A DNA stretch of 38,778 nucleotides from a virus. The position numbers and the translations under genes are program-made. Positions 1-9,712 of the stretch are shown piece by piece. The stretch spans positions 1-38,778 of IMG/VR virus record IMGVR_UViG_3300042521_001573, one strand, 5' to 3'. How positions within the stretch are numbered: the first letter of the stretch is position 1; every line of letters starts with the position of its first letter. The notes under the pieces are model-generated. The model worked only from the letters and a program-made list of their open reading frames with translations. It was not told where the DNA came from and did not search any database.

Positions 1-1
1 A

Positions 2-676
2 ACCAACAAGGTTGATACTAATAGTTTAGAATGGAATGATTATGTATTAGGACTATTATCTGATGATGAAAAAATAGATGGTAATCCTACTACTGATGGA
101 TTAAGACGAATTTTTGAAATTGCTCTAAATTGTACGGTGGTTGAATCTTTGAGTCAGGTTGTGCAGAGTCCTGATCCTAATAATGAGAAAAGAGCCACCG
201 TGGTTCATACTATAGCGTATTATTTAAATATCGAGGGGTCAGACAAGGTCAATCTAAATATAAAGAAAATTGTGAGTGGAGCGGCAGATGTTTATTGGGG
301 AAATTGTGACAAAATCTATCGCAATCATCCTGTAGCAGTGGCCGAAACACGAGCAGAAGGACGAGCACTAAGAAGAGGCTTAAAATTAAGAAAAGTGGTT
401 GCTGCTGAAGAATTGGCCCAAAATATTGAGGATGATCCTGATGGTCATAGTGTTAATAAGATTAGTGAACAACAAATTAATTTTATTGATGTTATGGCTA
501 AAAGAAGCAATATTAATATTAAACAATTATTGCTTGATTTATCATTAAATACAGCTAATATAAAAAGTATTAGTCACGATGCCGCTGTTGGCATCATACG
601 AGAACTGTCAAAGTATCAACAAAGTTTAAATGATATTCCATCTAAATTAGTTGGTTATGATAATGAATGGAGATAA
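2..676 (+). CDS. 5'-truncated protein, possible single-strand annealing (Rad52/Erf-like) recombinase
   Basis: The reading frame is open from base 2 with no start before the window edge, so the gene begins upstream; a GTG at 137 lies inside it and is not a convincing start. About 224 residues are visible. A central segment ending in AETRAEGRALRR, followed by LKLRKVVAAEE, resembles the AETRAxGRAL signature of phage single-strand annealing proteins of the Rad52/Erf type, which pair complementary single strands during recombination and replication. The C-terminal third is Asn/Ile-rich and shows no motif. It overlaps or abuts the zinc-ribbon gene that follows, so the two are probably co-translated. 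The family assignment rests on one short motif and remembered similarity, so it is tentative; the coding call itself is firm. Confidence 0.75.
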   Translation, partial: TNKVDTNSLEWNDYVLGLLSDDEKIDGNPTTDGLRRIFEIALNCTVVESLSQVVQSPDPNNEKRATVVHTIAYYLNIEGSDKVNLNIKKIVSGAADVYWGNCDKIYRNHPVAVAETRAEGRALRRGLKLRKVVAAEELAQNIEDDPDGHSVNKISEQQINFIDVMAKRSNINIKQLLLDLSLNTANIKSISHDAAVGIIRELSKYQQSLNDIPSKLVGYDNEWR

Positions 677-678
677 TT

Positions 679-999
679 ATGAAAGTAAAGTATAAGGTTG
701 GAGATAAATTAGAGTTTGAATTAGAGGGATCTGGACAAAAAGAAATTTTTAAAGAATTGGCACTAATTCAAGAAATCTTTGCCGAAGAAAAATGCGGATT
801 GTGTGGTAGTACCAATCTTAGATTTGTTGTTCGTAATGTGGAAGGTAATGATTATTACGAATTAAGATGTTCTGATTGTGGAGCGATTTTAGCATTTGGT
901 CAACATAAAAAGGGTGGAACGCTATTTCCAAAGCGTAAAGATGATGATGGTAATTATTTACCGAATAAGGGCTGGCACAAGTGGACTAAAGAAAAATAA
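679..999 (+). CDS. Zinc-ribbon protein downstream of the putative annealing protein
   Basis: This 106-residue protein has two CxxC pairs (CGLCGS and, about 28 residues on, CSDCGA), which is a zinc-ribbon pattern. The segment after the second pair (AFGQHKKGGTLFPKRKDDDG, then a GW) resembles conserved small phage proteins usually found near recombination or single-strand-binding genes. I chose the ATG at 679 over the in-frame ATG at 667 because GGAGAT at 669-674 then sits at a normal Shine-Dalgarno distance. Its stop overlaps the next start (TAATG at 997-1001). The role is not known. By position it may bind DNA or partner the upstream protein (inference). Confidence 0.75.
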   Translation: MKVKYKVGDKLEFELEGSGQKEIFKELALIQEIFAEEKCGLCGSTNLRFVVRNVEGNDYYELRCSDCGAILAFGQHKKGGTLFPKRKDDDGNYLPNKGWHKWTKEK

Positions 1000-1514
1000 T
1001 GGTTAATGTTACTATTCAAAATGGTAAAGTTTTGATGAGAGATGACTTGGTTGGTACCGATACCAACTGTTGTTGTCATGTATGTTATGAAAAAGTTTTT
1101 TCGTTTTATAATGCCGCTTGGACAAATAGTGGGTGGTGGGAGCCATATCAGGCAGATGTTGTTCCTGGAGATCAGCCAGATGGAACATACGAGGTTATTG
1201 GAGACGAAGGAGTGATTTTTGGGTGTGTTGGAGAAAATGTAATACAAGATAGTATAAAAGTCGCAGGATCTGTGTGTTTCAACTCGTCAGAACCAGATAG
1301 AATATCGGGAGCAGCAATAGCTCAACAACAATGGTATTGGCGTTTTCGTATTGTAAATGACTGTTCTGAATGTGTAAGCACCGACGTTGTAACGGGTCCT
1401 GGAACATGCCAAACAGGAACTCAAGCACTAGCGTGTTATCTATTTACTGGTGTCATATGTAATGATCCTAAAGCTAATGAATGCTTAAATGCAGCAGGAA
1501 TTAATTTGTGCTAG
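999..1514 (+). CDS. Cys-rich probable virion protein
   Basis: This 171-residue protein starts with a short leader of the form IQNGKVLMRDDLVGTDTN, followed by CCCHVC. It has 16 cysteines in all and ends in Cys. The rest is rich in Gly, Trp, Asn and Ser, like an extracellular beta protein. The Cys density matches the tail-tip and fibre proteins on the opposite strand rather than its own DNA-metabolism neighbours. The start overlaps the previous stop by one base, so translation is coupled. It converges on the 1281-residue tail gene with only two bases between the stop codons and no visible terminator. A minor tail or decoration role is inference; no family name can be given. Confidence 0.7.
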   Translation: MVNVTIQNGKVLMRDDLVGTDTNCCCHVCYEKVFSFYNAAWTNSGWWEPYQADVVPGDQPDGTYEVIGDEGVIFGCVGENVIQDSIKVAGSVCFNSSEPDRISGAAIAQQQWYWRFRIVNDCSECVSTDVVTGPGTCQTGTQALACYLFTGVICNDPKANECLNAAGINLC

Positions 1515-1516
1515 TA

Positions 1517-4500
1517 TTAAGTTGCTCCGCATTCTGTAGTTTCAAACCATTGTAAGCAACCATCTTTTGCTCCAAGTATTAATGTTCCATCAGTTTTATA
1601 GCCTGGTAAAGATTGTAAACATTCAAGACCACACCAATCGCACGGCGGTGGTGGCGGTGTAGTTTCTGTTGGTGTTTCTGTGGTCTCTGTTGGTACTGTT
1701 GTTGTTGTTGTTGGCGTGGTGGTTGTGGTTGTTGTAGTTGTACATACGATTTCAGTACAAATATCATTAGGATCTTTGTATGCTCTATCGCTCTCTAATA
1801 CAATATATCTATTATCATCATAATAAGCATATACAATATCACATTGACATAAATCTATACCTAAGAAATCATATACAGTAATTTCTGTATTTTCCATATG
1901 TAATTTTACATTTTCACCATTTGGTCCACTAATACTATAGTTTTCATAAAATCTAATAGGTTGTCCGGTATTAGCGCCAGCTTCTGGATTAATCAATTCG
2001 GCCTTAGCACTACCATTAGGAATTAGTTTTTCTTTTAATCTTGCTACAACAATTTTATTAGGAGAAGGACATGTCCAGACTCCTCGTTCTCTATCGAATC
2101 TTAAATCTATTGGTCCCACCGGCCATGTTTTAGGATTCTGTAACCAGTTTTGCATAAATTTATCAGTTAAATTTTCTTTTCTAAATTCTCCCTGTTGAGC
2201 ATGGCCCCAACCATCAGCTTTATTAGGAATAGGCTTGCCAGATGTATCGTATCCCCATCCTTGTAAAACTAACGGACCTCTTAAGGCCGGAAATCTGAAG
2301 TTCTTAAACTGTTGACGTATAAATTCATCAGTATCTTTACTTTCTATATCATCAGACGCATCCTCAGGATTGGTATGAGTAATTTGATAATCAATATGAT
2401 CTTGACCAAATATGATACTTGATATTACAAATCCTTTATCACTATTATTTATTCTATCATCCCAACCTTGTATTTTATCATCAGCATCACCAATAAGATT
2501 CTTAACAGATAACATAGGATTAAGATATCTTTGATTAATTTGTAATGAATAACAATATTTATCCTCTAACCCATTTTCTCCATCTATATGATTTAATTTA
2601 AAAGGTGGTATTTCGTCACGAGTTTTAGACGATATAGGTTGTCCATTACCATTTGATATATCACGATTTAGACCATCAGGATAATCATCAGATAAAGCAT
2701 CCCATTCTACAAATTCTCCATTATGTTCACATCGTTTAGCAAACCGTGGTAGTCTGGCGGAATTTGTCCAATCGGCATTAGGTATTAATTTATCTCCACT
2801 AATTTCAAATTGATTGGGTGTGCTTTCATGATTGTCTGGATATTTATTATACTCTTTAACACGAGCATCCTTATTTACTCCTCTTAAAGATACTGGTAAA
2901 TAAAATCCATCAAGACTCATGCCGCTCAACTGATGATATGTATTCTGCATATACTCTGTTGTATATGCTTTATCGGTTTCTGCGAATGAATATAGTCTAG
3001 ACGGCGTAGTAAATTCGGCAGGATCCCAGGTTATTGGAGTGGGGGTTGTACAAATATATTTTCCGCATTCCGACATTTCCGGATAAGAAGTTGGTATAGT
3101 ATTATATTCTTCTTGTTCTTTATAGTCATCCATGTCCAAACTAGGAGTTGGAGACGGATCAAAATAATAACCACTAAACATAACACTATTTGGAGTAGAC
3201 TTGCGTAATATGTTTGGTCCAAAATATAAATTTTGGCCAGGAAATAATGTATTACCACCACGCTCACCATTAATCAGTCGTAATTTATAACTTTGATTAG
3301 TTTGATCAACTTGTTTTTCTAATGATTTTAGGTACTTGTTTAAGTACTGAGTATCTTTAATTGATGTTTTCCAAGCTTCTGTCAGATACTTTTCTGGTTT
3401 ACCGAATCTTGGAGTATATGTGGCAAAATTATATGTTGTATTATATCCGCCAGAACCAAATTCAACATTGATATCTGTTAATAATGTTGGGCCTAGCTCA
3501 TTAGCTTCATCATAGCACTCTTTATTATCCACCCAATGACCTAAACAATAACATGGTAATCCCGCTACAGTAATACGTCCCTTTTCTAATTTTTGTAAAT
3601 CTCTTGGAGATGATGATGCTGTTGCTTTACCTATGTTCTCCATTTCGGTATAAGCATATCCTGCTGGTAAAGAATCTTGACCAGCTTGAATAAAATTCCA
3701 CGGAGCTATATCTTCATCAAAAACAACATCAACACCACCAGCGTTAGCATCACCATAATAAAATGGTCCATATTTATACAAATTACTTTTAAATGGTATA
3801 GCAGCAGCTTCTGGTATTAAACAAAAACTATTAGTACCAGCAATATTTAATATGTTAGAGTCAGGTCTAGCCCCATGATAATTAGTATTATAACCAGTTA
3901 ACTTGAAAAAGTATTGTAAAATTCCAACTCCGGCAACATTGAATGGCTGATTTAATAGTGATAAATAAATCTGACTAATATCTGTTTTAAAATTAGCAAC
4001 AGCATTCAATAAGAGATCCATCATAACAAAACCTTGAGCACTAGAGTACCCCTTTAAAATCATTGGTACTTTATCTGCTAGTGTAATATGCGCCCAAGTT
4101 CCATTTTCATCCACATATAAAAGCTCAGATACTGAGCACGACATATATAAATATTGTATAGAAGGAAAGGCTTCGCTCTCGGCGGTAGCACCAATAGAAA
4201 AACTATCAGGATTTAATTTAGAAATATCAATTATGTAATTTTCACAATCGTCTTCCGTTTCTCCTCTGCTTCTTGAAAATTTTGGATATTTAATTTGTTC
4301 AAATAATCCTGAACATGGAGCGGTGGCTTCTACAGGCTTAGAATACGGTCCTATTCTAACAAATGATCCAACTTTACCATTTTCTGTTTGTATCCAATCT
4401 AAATTTTCTAATCCTATAATATTATCATCATATTTATCTGGAAAGCCTCCACTATTATCAATAATATCACTTAAAAAATATCCTTGTGCAGATCCGTCGC

Positions 4501-5362
4501 TATCTACAAAATATGGATATTCAAAATTTGGATAATCACCATCTTCATCTTTGATACAAATAGTATCTAATGGATAATTTGCTGTTCCTTCTGATTTTGG
4601 TACAGAATCACCTATTCTAACCAAAAACTGTCTTCCATAGTATGTATCATGAATATTTTTTAACCATTCATAACATAATACTAATTTTTCAACATCTTCT
4701 GCTCGTCTTAGAAATTTACAATCAAAACGATCTATAATACTAGTAATATAATACTCAATTCTCTTTTGCCAACCGGCGGTATTTGGGGCATTGCTGGTAT
4801 TTTTTTGAGAAGCAGAATAAAACCCATGAGTATCACCATCCTTAAGACTCTGAAACATCTTAAAGCCATCGATTCTCATTTGTATTAAATCAATATTAGC
4901 ACTCTTTAAACAATAAAATCCAAAACTTCTACCATTATTACTGCTATTATCATCTAGCTTATCTAATGGAATAGCTAATAATTCTCCTGTAAGCCATGTT
5001 ATCCAAGACTCCCAAGATGCTGCCGCTAGTAACTCTACTTCTGTTAAATCAAATGTATTTGTTGGATTGTCTTCAGAATCAAATTTACCAAAATTATTTT
5101 TTAATACTCCAGCATCAACAAGAGTTTGTGCTGAATAGTCTGGTATTCTAAATCCAAGCTTAATATGATCTTCATTAATTTCTGAAGTATAGTATAATTT
5201 ATTTAATTGTCCGGGTTTAGTTTTGCTTCCAAGTTGAGAATCAGGAGGAGGAGCAGATTCTCCAAAAAACATGCGTATACGAGCACACCCAGTAGGAGGA
5301 GTAAAAGGCACACATGGTGTTGTTTCTGTAGAACTCGTACTATCGCATTTACAATCGCTCAT
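1517..5362 (-). CDS. Large Cys- and Thr-rich tail-tip/baseplate protein
   Basis: This 1281-residue protein is the last gene of the late block and follows the tail hub. Its N-terminus is Cys/Thr/Pro-rich (CKC, TETTPC, FTPPTGC). Around residues 625-665 a segment EFGSGGYNTTYNFATYTPRF is followed by a charged stretch; similar GG-x-T-x-Y-x-F-x-T-x-TPRFG segments occur in large tail-tip proteins of uncultured phages (remembered, not searched). Residues about 1206-1240 form an almost pure Thr/Pro tract, mucin-like, ending in a Pro run. A small Cys-rich tail (CDWCGLEC ... CGAT) closes it. The ATG at 5362 is six bases after the upstream stop. A role in the tail tip or as a fibre base is inferred from size, position and composition; no enzymatic motif was found. 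Confidence 0.75.
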   Translation of the reverse strand: MSDCKCDSTSSTETTPCVPFTPPTGCARIRMFFGESAPPPDSQLGSKTKPGQLNKLYYTSEINEDHIKLGFRIPDYSAQTLVDAGVLKNNFGKFDSEDNPTNTFDLTEVELLAAASWESWITWLTGELLAIPLDKLDDNSSNNGRSFGFYCLKSANIDLIQMRIDGFKMFQSLKDGDTHGFYSASQKNTSNAPNTAGWQKRIEYYITSIIDRFDCKFLRRAEDVEKLVLCYEWLKNIHDTYYGRQFLVRIGDSVPKSEGTANYPLDTICIKDEDGDYPNFEYPYFVDSDGSAQGYFLSDIIDNSGGFPDKYDDNIIGLENLDWIQTENGKVGSFVRIGPYSKPVEATAPCSGLFEQIKYPKFSRSRGETEDDCENYIIDISKLNPDSFSIGATAESEAFPSIQYLYMSCSVSELLYVDENGTWAHITLADKVPMILKGYSSAQGFVMMDLLLNAVANFKTDISQIYLSLLNQPFNVAGVGILQYFFKLTGYNTNYHGARPDSNILNIAGTNSFCLIPEAAAIPFKSNLYKYGPFYYGDANAGGVDVVFDEDIAPWNFIQAGQDSLPAGYAYTEMENIGKATASSSPRDLQKLEKGRITVAGLPCYCLGHWVDNKECYDEANELGPTLLTDINVEFGSGGYNTTYNFATYTPRFGKPEKYLTEAWKTSIKDTQYLNKYLKSLEKQVDQTNQSYKLRLINGERGGNTLFPGQNLYFGPNILRKSTPNSVMFSGYYFDPSPTPSLDMDDYKEQEEYNTIPTSYPEMSECGKYICTTPTPITWDPAEFTTPSRLYSFAETDKAYTTEYMQNTYHQLSGMSLDGFYLPVSLRGVNKDARVKEYNKYPDNHESTPNQFEISGDKLIPNADWTNSARLPRFAKRCEHNGEFVEWDALSDDYPDGLNRDISNGNGQPISSKTRDEIPPFKLNHIDGENGLEDKYCYSLQINQRYLNPMLSVKNLIGDADDKIQGWDDRINNSDKGFVISSIIFGQDHIDYQITHTNPEDASDDIESKDTDEFIRQQFKNFRFPALRGPLVLQGWGYDTSGKPIPNKADGWGHAQQGEFRKENLTDKFMQNWLQNPKTWPVGPIDLRFDRERGVWTCPSPNKIVVARLKEKLIPNGSAKAELINPEAGANTGQPIRFYENYSISGPNGENVKLHMENTEITVYDFLGIDLCQCDIVYAYYDDNRYIVLESDRAYKDPNDICTEIVCTTTTTTTTTPTTTTTVPTETTETPTETTPPPPPCDWCGLECLQSLPGYKTDGTLILGAKDGCLQWFETTECGAT
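1655..1745 (-). repeat. Low-complexity Thr/Pro codon tract
   Basis: A run of ACA/ACC/ACT and CCA codons encodes the mucin-like Thr/Pro stretch near the end of the 1281-residue tail protein. Mixed codons argue that the protein sequence is maintained and is not a simple replication-slippage product. Confidence 0.8.
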
Positions 5363-5368
5363 AATTTC

Positions 5369-6856
5369 CTAACATTCTGGATTTGTAATTGGGGTTGGTG
5401 TTATATAAAATGTTTCATATGCGCCAATACTAGCAGGATTATTCTTAATGGTACACATTGGTTGTAGTGAACATAACGCATCATAATCAATCAAAGATTC
5501 ATCATATACATAATGAGGATACCATATGCCTAAAACATCTTCACACTGTTCTGCATTTGTGGCTTCGTCCTCTACGCTACCAAAAGCACAGCATACTCCA
5601 GATTCGATAAATTCTGTAGATTCTAACTCACACTTTAATTGATATTGATAATCTCTAACCGTAGTTAAATATGATAAATTATCACCAAATACTATTCTTT
5701 TGCTTTTACTTGATGATCCGGCCATTTCCTCACCATAATCTTTGCTAATAACAATATCTTTAGCTGTTAAATCTTCTATAAAATTAAATAATGATTTTTC
5801 TGTAGCTGGTCGTTTTTGATTAACAGGCAAAACTTCAAATTCATTATTATTATTAATATTTATGATAAAATCATAGCCAGATTCTTCTGTAGCCAGTGTT
5901 ATAAGTTCTAAAACTGTTGATTCTGCTGTGGTGGTACGTAAATCGTCTGAAATTATATTAATTAATTTAGTAACATTAATTTTTAATCCAGCATTTGATA
6001 TTGGTATAGAAATACAGTGATTATTAATAGCTTCTAGCGCTGCTTTTAATTTAACTCCTCTGGTACTATTAGATCCTGTCATCATGAAATCTTTGCATTG
6101 TCCACCATCTCCACACGTATTTTCTGCCACACTATCTTCTGAAGCTCCTACACTAATGGCATTATTTTTAAATTGTTTTGGAAGTTTAGCGTATGTACCA
6201 TTCAATAAAACTGCTGTATTAGATAAAATTGTTCTACCATCAGTTAGTGTAACACGATATTTATATCCACTATTATCTTCAGTATATGTATGATTACTTA
6301 ATATTCCTTTAAAACAAAAAGCACCCATATTAAATGTATATATATATCCTAATTTTCCTTCATATTTAGAGTTCTCATTACATTCTGGACAACTACAAGG
6401 ATTATCGTCGCATGTTTGATCGCCATACCATACACCTCCAGCATTTTCGCAATCTTCTTCTCCTTCATATCCGGCACTACAACTTTGATCAGGCAAACAA
6501 CATACTCCAACCGGCCCTTGGATAGTAGCTGGTGGACATTTATATTTTGGTAATACTATATCAACATTTAAAGATGATTCAGAAGGGCCGAAACCTATTT
6601 TACTACTAAATCCTGATACAAATCCACCTAAAAATTTAATATCTAAATTCTCAAATACTGTTTCGCAATCCAAACATTCTACAGAACCGCTCAAACACGG
6701 GGTCGGAGTTGATGAACAGCTATCAAAAGCCCCACTAGGATATCCGCATATAAAACAATCATCAATAGATGGTGTTGGGTTGCAATCCGGACACGGAGTA
6801 GGATCGCACAGCGGAGGATCGGCAGTTACTTGAAATGGATCTTGAAATTCTGACAT
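5369..6856 (-). CDS. Tail hub-like protein with two inserted GVCC cysteine modules
   Basis: This 495-residue protein follows the tape measure, distal-tail-like and Ig-like genes, where the tail hub (Tal/gp27 type) normally lies. Residues about 170-225 (FNMGAFCFKGIL ... YRVTLTDGRTILSNTAVLLNG) look like the hub pattern of an FxFxGxL strand followed by V-x-L-x-DGRxIL. The first 65 residues are Cys/Thr/Pro-rich linker. Two related cysteine modules interrupt the chain: residues 117-154 (GVCC, later C-x4-GGVWYG) and residues 420-446 (GVCC, later CEDVLGIWY). The protein ends in Cys. The start ATG at 6856 lies three bases past the upstream stop. The hub assignment is moderate; the modules are seen directly. 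Confidence 0.7.
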   Translation of the reverse strand: MSEFQDPFQVTADPPLCDPTPCPDCNPTPSIDDCFICGYPSGAFDSCSSTPTPCLSGSVECLDCETVFENLDIKFLGGFVSGFSSKIGFGPSESSLNVDIVLPKYKCPPATIQGPVGVCCLPDQSCSAGYEGEEDCENAGGVWYGDQTCDDNPCSCPECNENSKYEGKLGYIYTFNMGAFCFKGILSNHTYTEDNSGYKYRVTLTDGRTILSNTAVLLNGTYAKLPKQFKNNAISVGASEDSVAENTCGDGGQCKDFMMTGSNSTRGVKLKAALEAINNHCISIPISNAGLKINVTKLINIISDDLRTTTAESTVLELITLATEESGYDFIININNNNEFEVLPVNQKRPATEKSLFNFIEDLTAKDIVISKDYGEEMAGSSSKSKRIVFGDNLSYLTTVRDYQYQLKCELESTEFIESGVCCAFGSVEDEATNAEQCEDVLGIWYPHYVYDESLIDYDALCSLQPMCTIKNNPASIGAYETFYITPTPITNPEC

Positions 6857-6859
6857 AGT

Positions 6860-7942
6860 TTATAAATTTGAAAAATAGTTGTTATCGTTTTTAATTACTA
6901 ATATAGTTTTAGTGATATTTTTATATTTAATATTATATTCACCAGGTATAATATTATGCAGTTGCTGAAAACCTTTCTTAAATGATCTATAAAAATTATT
7001 TGGTCCAAATAACTCAAAAGACGTATTGTGAGGGGTTAAATTAATAGTTAAATTACTATACTCGGGCGATGGCTTATCCAAAATATCTTTGCTTAATAAA
7101 GATGTTTGTGTTTGATTAGATAATAGTCTCCTATCTATCTTAATATGAAATGAGTCCTGATCTATAATATTACCATTAACACTAGTTATAGTAATTGGAT
7201 TATCTTTATCATCCAAGAATGCTACTTTATATTGTCCTGCTGGTAAATAGCCAATATTAATTGTATCTTTAAATATAGATATATTATTTCCAAATAGTAT
7301 ACGACAATTATCTACACCTTCAATAGAAATATTACACGATCCTAAGGAATAGTTTCTATTAAAAAGTGGCCTAATATACAAATCTTGTAAACCATTACCA
7401 ATAGTTGATAAAAGATTAATATTCTTAGTATCTAAAACATGTAAGATGGTATTATTAGTATTAGGCATATAATAACTATATTTATTTTCTTGTTTTAAAA
7501 TATGTGTAAATATATTACGGTTATTATACATAGTTATAGCTAATGATGTATGATTAAAAGCATAATTAAAATTATTAGGTAAAATAAATAAACCATTTAT
7601 AATTTTAGCAGTATATACTGGATCTAAATAATTTTTTAATTTAATTAGTTTATCGTCTATGAATATTTCATATGAAGCATTATACTCAATAGGAAATCCT
7701 GGTATCAAATAAAAATAATAGTATGGCTTATTATATAAATCAATAAGACCGCTATCTAGTCCCACCTTTTGTTTAATAGTCTTATTCTTATATAAAAATG
7801 ATACTGTATCTGATGGTTTGATAAGATATTGTATTTGATATTTAGGAATCAATACAGTATTATATGTCTGATTAACTTTTACAAATTTAGGTGGATTTAA
7901 ATTTGAATAATCTAGAGTAGTAGTATATTTTACATTAATCAT
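6860..7942 (-). CDS. Unrecognised tail protein with two prealbumin/Ig-like repeats
   Basis: This 360-residue, Asn/Ile/Tyr-rich protein sits between the distal-tail-like gene and the hub-like gene. The ATG at 7942 overlaps the upstream stop as TAATG; a TTG nine bases earlier is in frame but less likely. The C-terminal half holds two similar units. Each has a short strand containing LFG(N/P)N, then a segment ending LPAGQYKVAFLD in one and IIPGEYNIKYKN in the other. The PxGxYxVxF form is typical of carboxypeptidase-regulatory/Ig-like beta sandwiches, which phages often use as tail-surface decoration. No cell-wall hydrolase motif is visible. Function unknown beyond probable tail-tip structure. 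Confidence 0.65.
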   Translation of the reverse strand: MINVKYTTTLDYSNLNPPKFVKVNQTYNTVLIPKYQIQYLIKPSDTVSFLYKNKTIKQKVGLDSGLIDLYNKPYYYFYLIPGFPIEYNASYEIFIDDKLIKLKNYLDPVYTAKIINGLFILPNNFNYAFNHTSLAITMYNNRNIFTHILKQENKYSYYMPNTNNTILHVLDTKNINLLSTIGNGLQDLYIRPLFNRNYSLGSCNISIEGVDNCRILFGNNISIFKDTINIGYLPAGQYKVAFLDDKDNPITITSVNGNIIDQDSFHIKIDRRLLSNQTQTSLLSKDILDKPSPEYSNLTINLTPHNTSFELFGPNNFYRSFKKGFQQLHNIIPGEYNIKYKNITKTILVIKNDNNYFSNL

Positions 7943-9699
7943 TATGGACAAGAAGGTTTTACATAGGTCCTAGATAATTTATATGAAGTATTTCCTATTG
8001 TCTCAATATCATTAGTTTTAAACCAACAAGATATATCAATGTCTTGATCAGTAACAAGGTCTTGTAATTTTTTATCCGCACATTTTCTAAGTTGGTCGAT
8101 AACTCCTTTTTTAATATCAAAACTGCAACTTTTACGATTCAATGTTGCGTCTATGCTAAGGTCATATTTTTCAGCAGAGTTGCAGCATAAATTTTGAATG
8201 AGTGGGCCTTTGCTGCCTCTACCTGGAATTATAATTTCAACAATATTATCATGTGGTTTATCATGTGTGATATTAACATCTAATCGTGTTGTTCCTAGTA
8301 CTTCACAACTGGGAGAATTAGATAGAGTAAAAGAAAAATTAATTTCTCCATTAGAAATATTACGACCAATTTGAGAATTAATAATTCTCATATCACATAA
8401 TTCCACCGGTGGTTCAGTTGGGCTGGTAGGAGTAACCTCACAAACGCCACTACCGCTACTAAAAGGACACTCATCTTCTATATATCCTTTTGGATATGGT
8501 TCTTTTTTAGCATAACAATTTGCTATATTGATTAATTCTTCTGGAACATTGATTTTGTTTAAAAAACTTTCTGCATTATTTATACGAGTACTAAACTCAC
8601 AATCTGTAAAATCATTAGGATTTAATTGAATAATTTCATCAAAATTATTATCTACTAATCCTATTATATTACCACTAATGGTAATAGTTTCTTCATCTAC
8701 TGTTATATTATGTTCAACATTAAGAGTAGTAAATACTTCAGGATTTAAACATCCGCTAGGTCTATATATAATTTCTCCACTAATATTAATACTATTATCA
8801 ATAGGATTAATTTCTATATTTCTAAAATCTAAAAAAGAATCTCCACCAATATATTCATTAAAAGCACCAAGAATTTCATCGTCTGGTGGATCGTTAAAAT
8901 TTTCAATATCGAATAACGATTTTGCGCCTGGAGGATTACTTGTTAGATCTGTTAATCTGGTTTGCAAATATTTTTCGGCAGCTGCCAAGCCGTATAGTTT
9001 ATCGGATGTTTCCGTCGGCGATTCGCCGCTACATGGACAATCAACAATTCCCTCGACTCCTGCTGCACTAATGTTAAAATTAACTTTTATATGTCTATTA
9101 CCAAAACCATCAATTTCGGGAGGATTAACTCCAGAGCATGGACTACCCCAATTAAATGTTTCATCATTAATACTCCAGGATAATGATTCTGATATATTTT
9201 TTAAAACATAATTATAATCTGTATCGCCATCTTCTGTATCAGGAATAACAATTCTATTATCACCACCATCAAATATATCATTATCTATTAATTCAATTTC
9301 TATAGTATATGGGGCAATATTAACCCATGTTGGCTGATTACCTTCGTTGACAGAAACAGAGACTATGCGACCATGACCATTAATTAATGTTGAAGAGCAT
9401 TTGATTTCTACGCAAACACAACCCTTAGACTGTGCCAATTCTAATATTTGTTTTATGCCAGTGCCTGATCCAACACCATCTACAACACCATTAAAACTAT
9501 TACCAACAATTGTACCATTAAGAGTTAATTTTAAAATGCCACCAATAACCTTTTCACCCACCCTATATTTTTCCACTGTTAAATTAACAAATGGAGATGG
9601 TATTAGTTGTATTCCTGCCACTGTAACAGATGCTCCCACATCTGGTGGTCCATTTTCAAAAATTGTGAATGTATCACATGTTGAATTAATAGTTGGCAT
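7942..9699 (-). CDS. Tail protein in the distal-tail (Dit-like) position
   Basis: This 585-residue gene is the first after the tape measure in the direction of transcription, where distal tail proteins normally lie. The N-terminal 150 residues (VEKYRVGEKVIGGILKLTLN, then a Gly-rich turn, a Cys-containing strand and WVNIAPYTIEIEL) look like a beta-rich virion domain. The remainder contains Cys pairs and a linker CEVTPTSPTEPPVELC around residues 425-440, the same Thr/Pro-between-Cys style seen in other virion genes here. The start is preceded by AAGGA. I know no exact family name; the structural role is inferred from order and composition. Confidence 0.7.
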   Translation of the reverse strand: MPTINSTCDTFTIFENGPPDVGASVTVAGIQLIPSPFVNLTVEKYRVGEKVIGGILKLTLNGTIVGNSFNGVVDGVGSGTGIKQILELAQSKGCVCVEIKCSSTLINGHGRIVSVSVNEGNQPTWVNIAPYTIEIELIDNDIFDGGDNRIVIPDTEDGDTDYNYVLKNISESLSWSINDETFNWGSPCSGVNPPEIDGFGNRHIKVNFNISAAGVEGIVDCPCSGESPTETSDKLYGLAAAEKYLQTRLTDLTSNPPGAKSLFDIENFNDPPDDEILGAFNEYIGGDSFLDFRNIEINPIDNSINISGEIIYRPSGCLNPEVFTTLNVEHNITVDEETITISGNIIGLVDNNFDEIIQLNPNDFTDCEFSTRINNAESFLNKINVPEELINIANCYAKKEPYPKGYIEDECPFSSGSGVCEVTPTSPTEPPVELCDMRIINSQIGRNISNGEINFSFTLSNSPSCEVLGTTRLDVNITHDKPHDNIVEIIIPGRGSKGPLIQNLCCNSAEKYDLSIDATLNRKSCSFDIKKGVIDQLRKCADKKLQDLVTDQDIDISCWFKTNDIETIGNTSYKLSRTYVKPSCP

Positions 9700-9712
9700 A
9701 ATATAATCCTTA

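Noticed and set aside
1655-1745. Repetitive Thr-codon tract looked like a microsatellite or CRISPR-like repeat
   Set aside because: It is in frame, uses mixed codons, has no spacers and encodes a plausible mucin-like linker.
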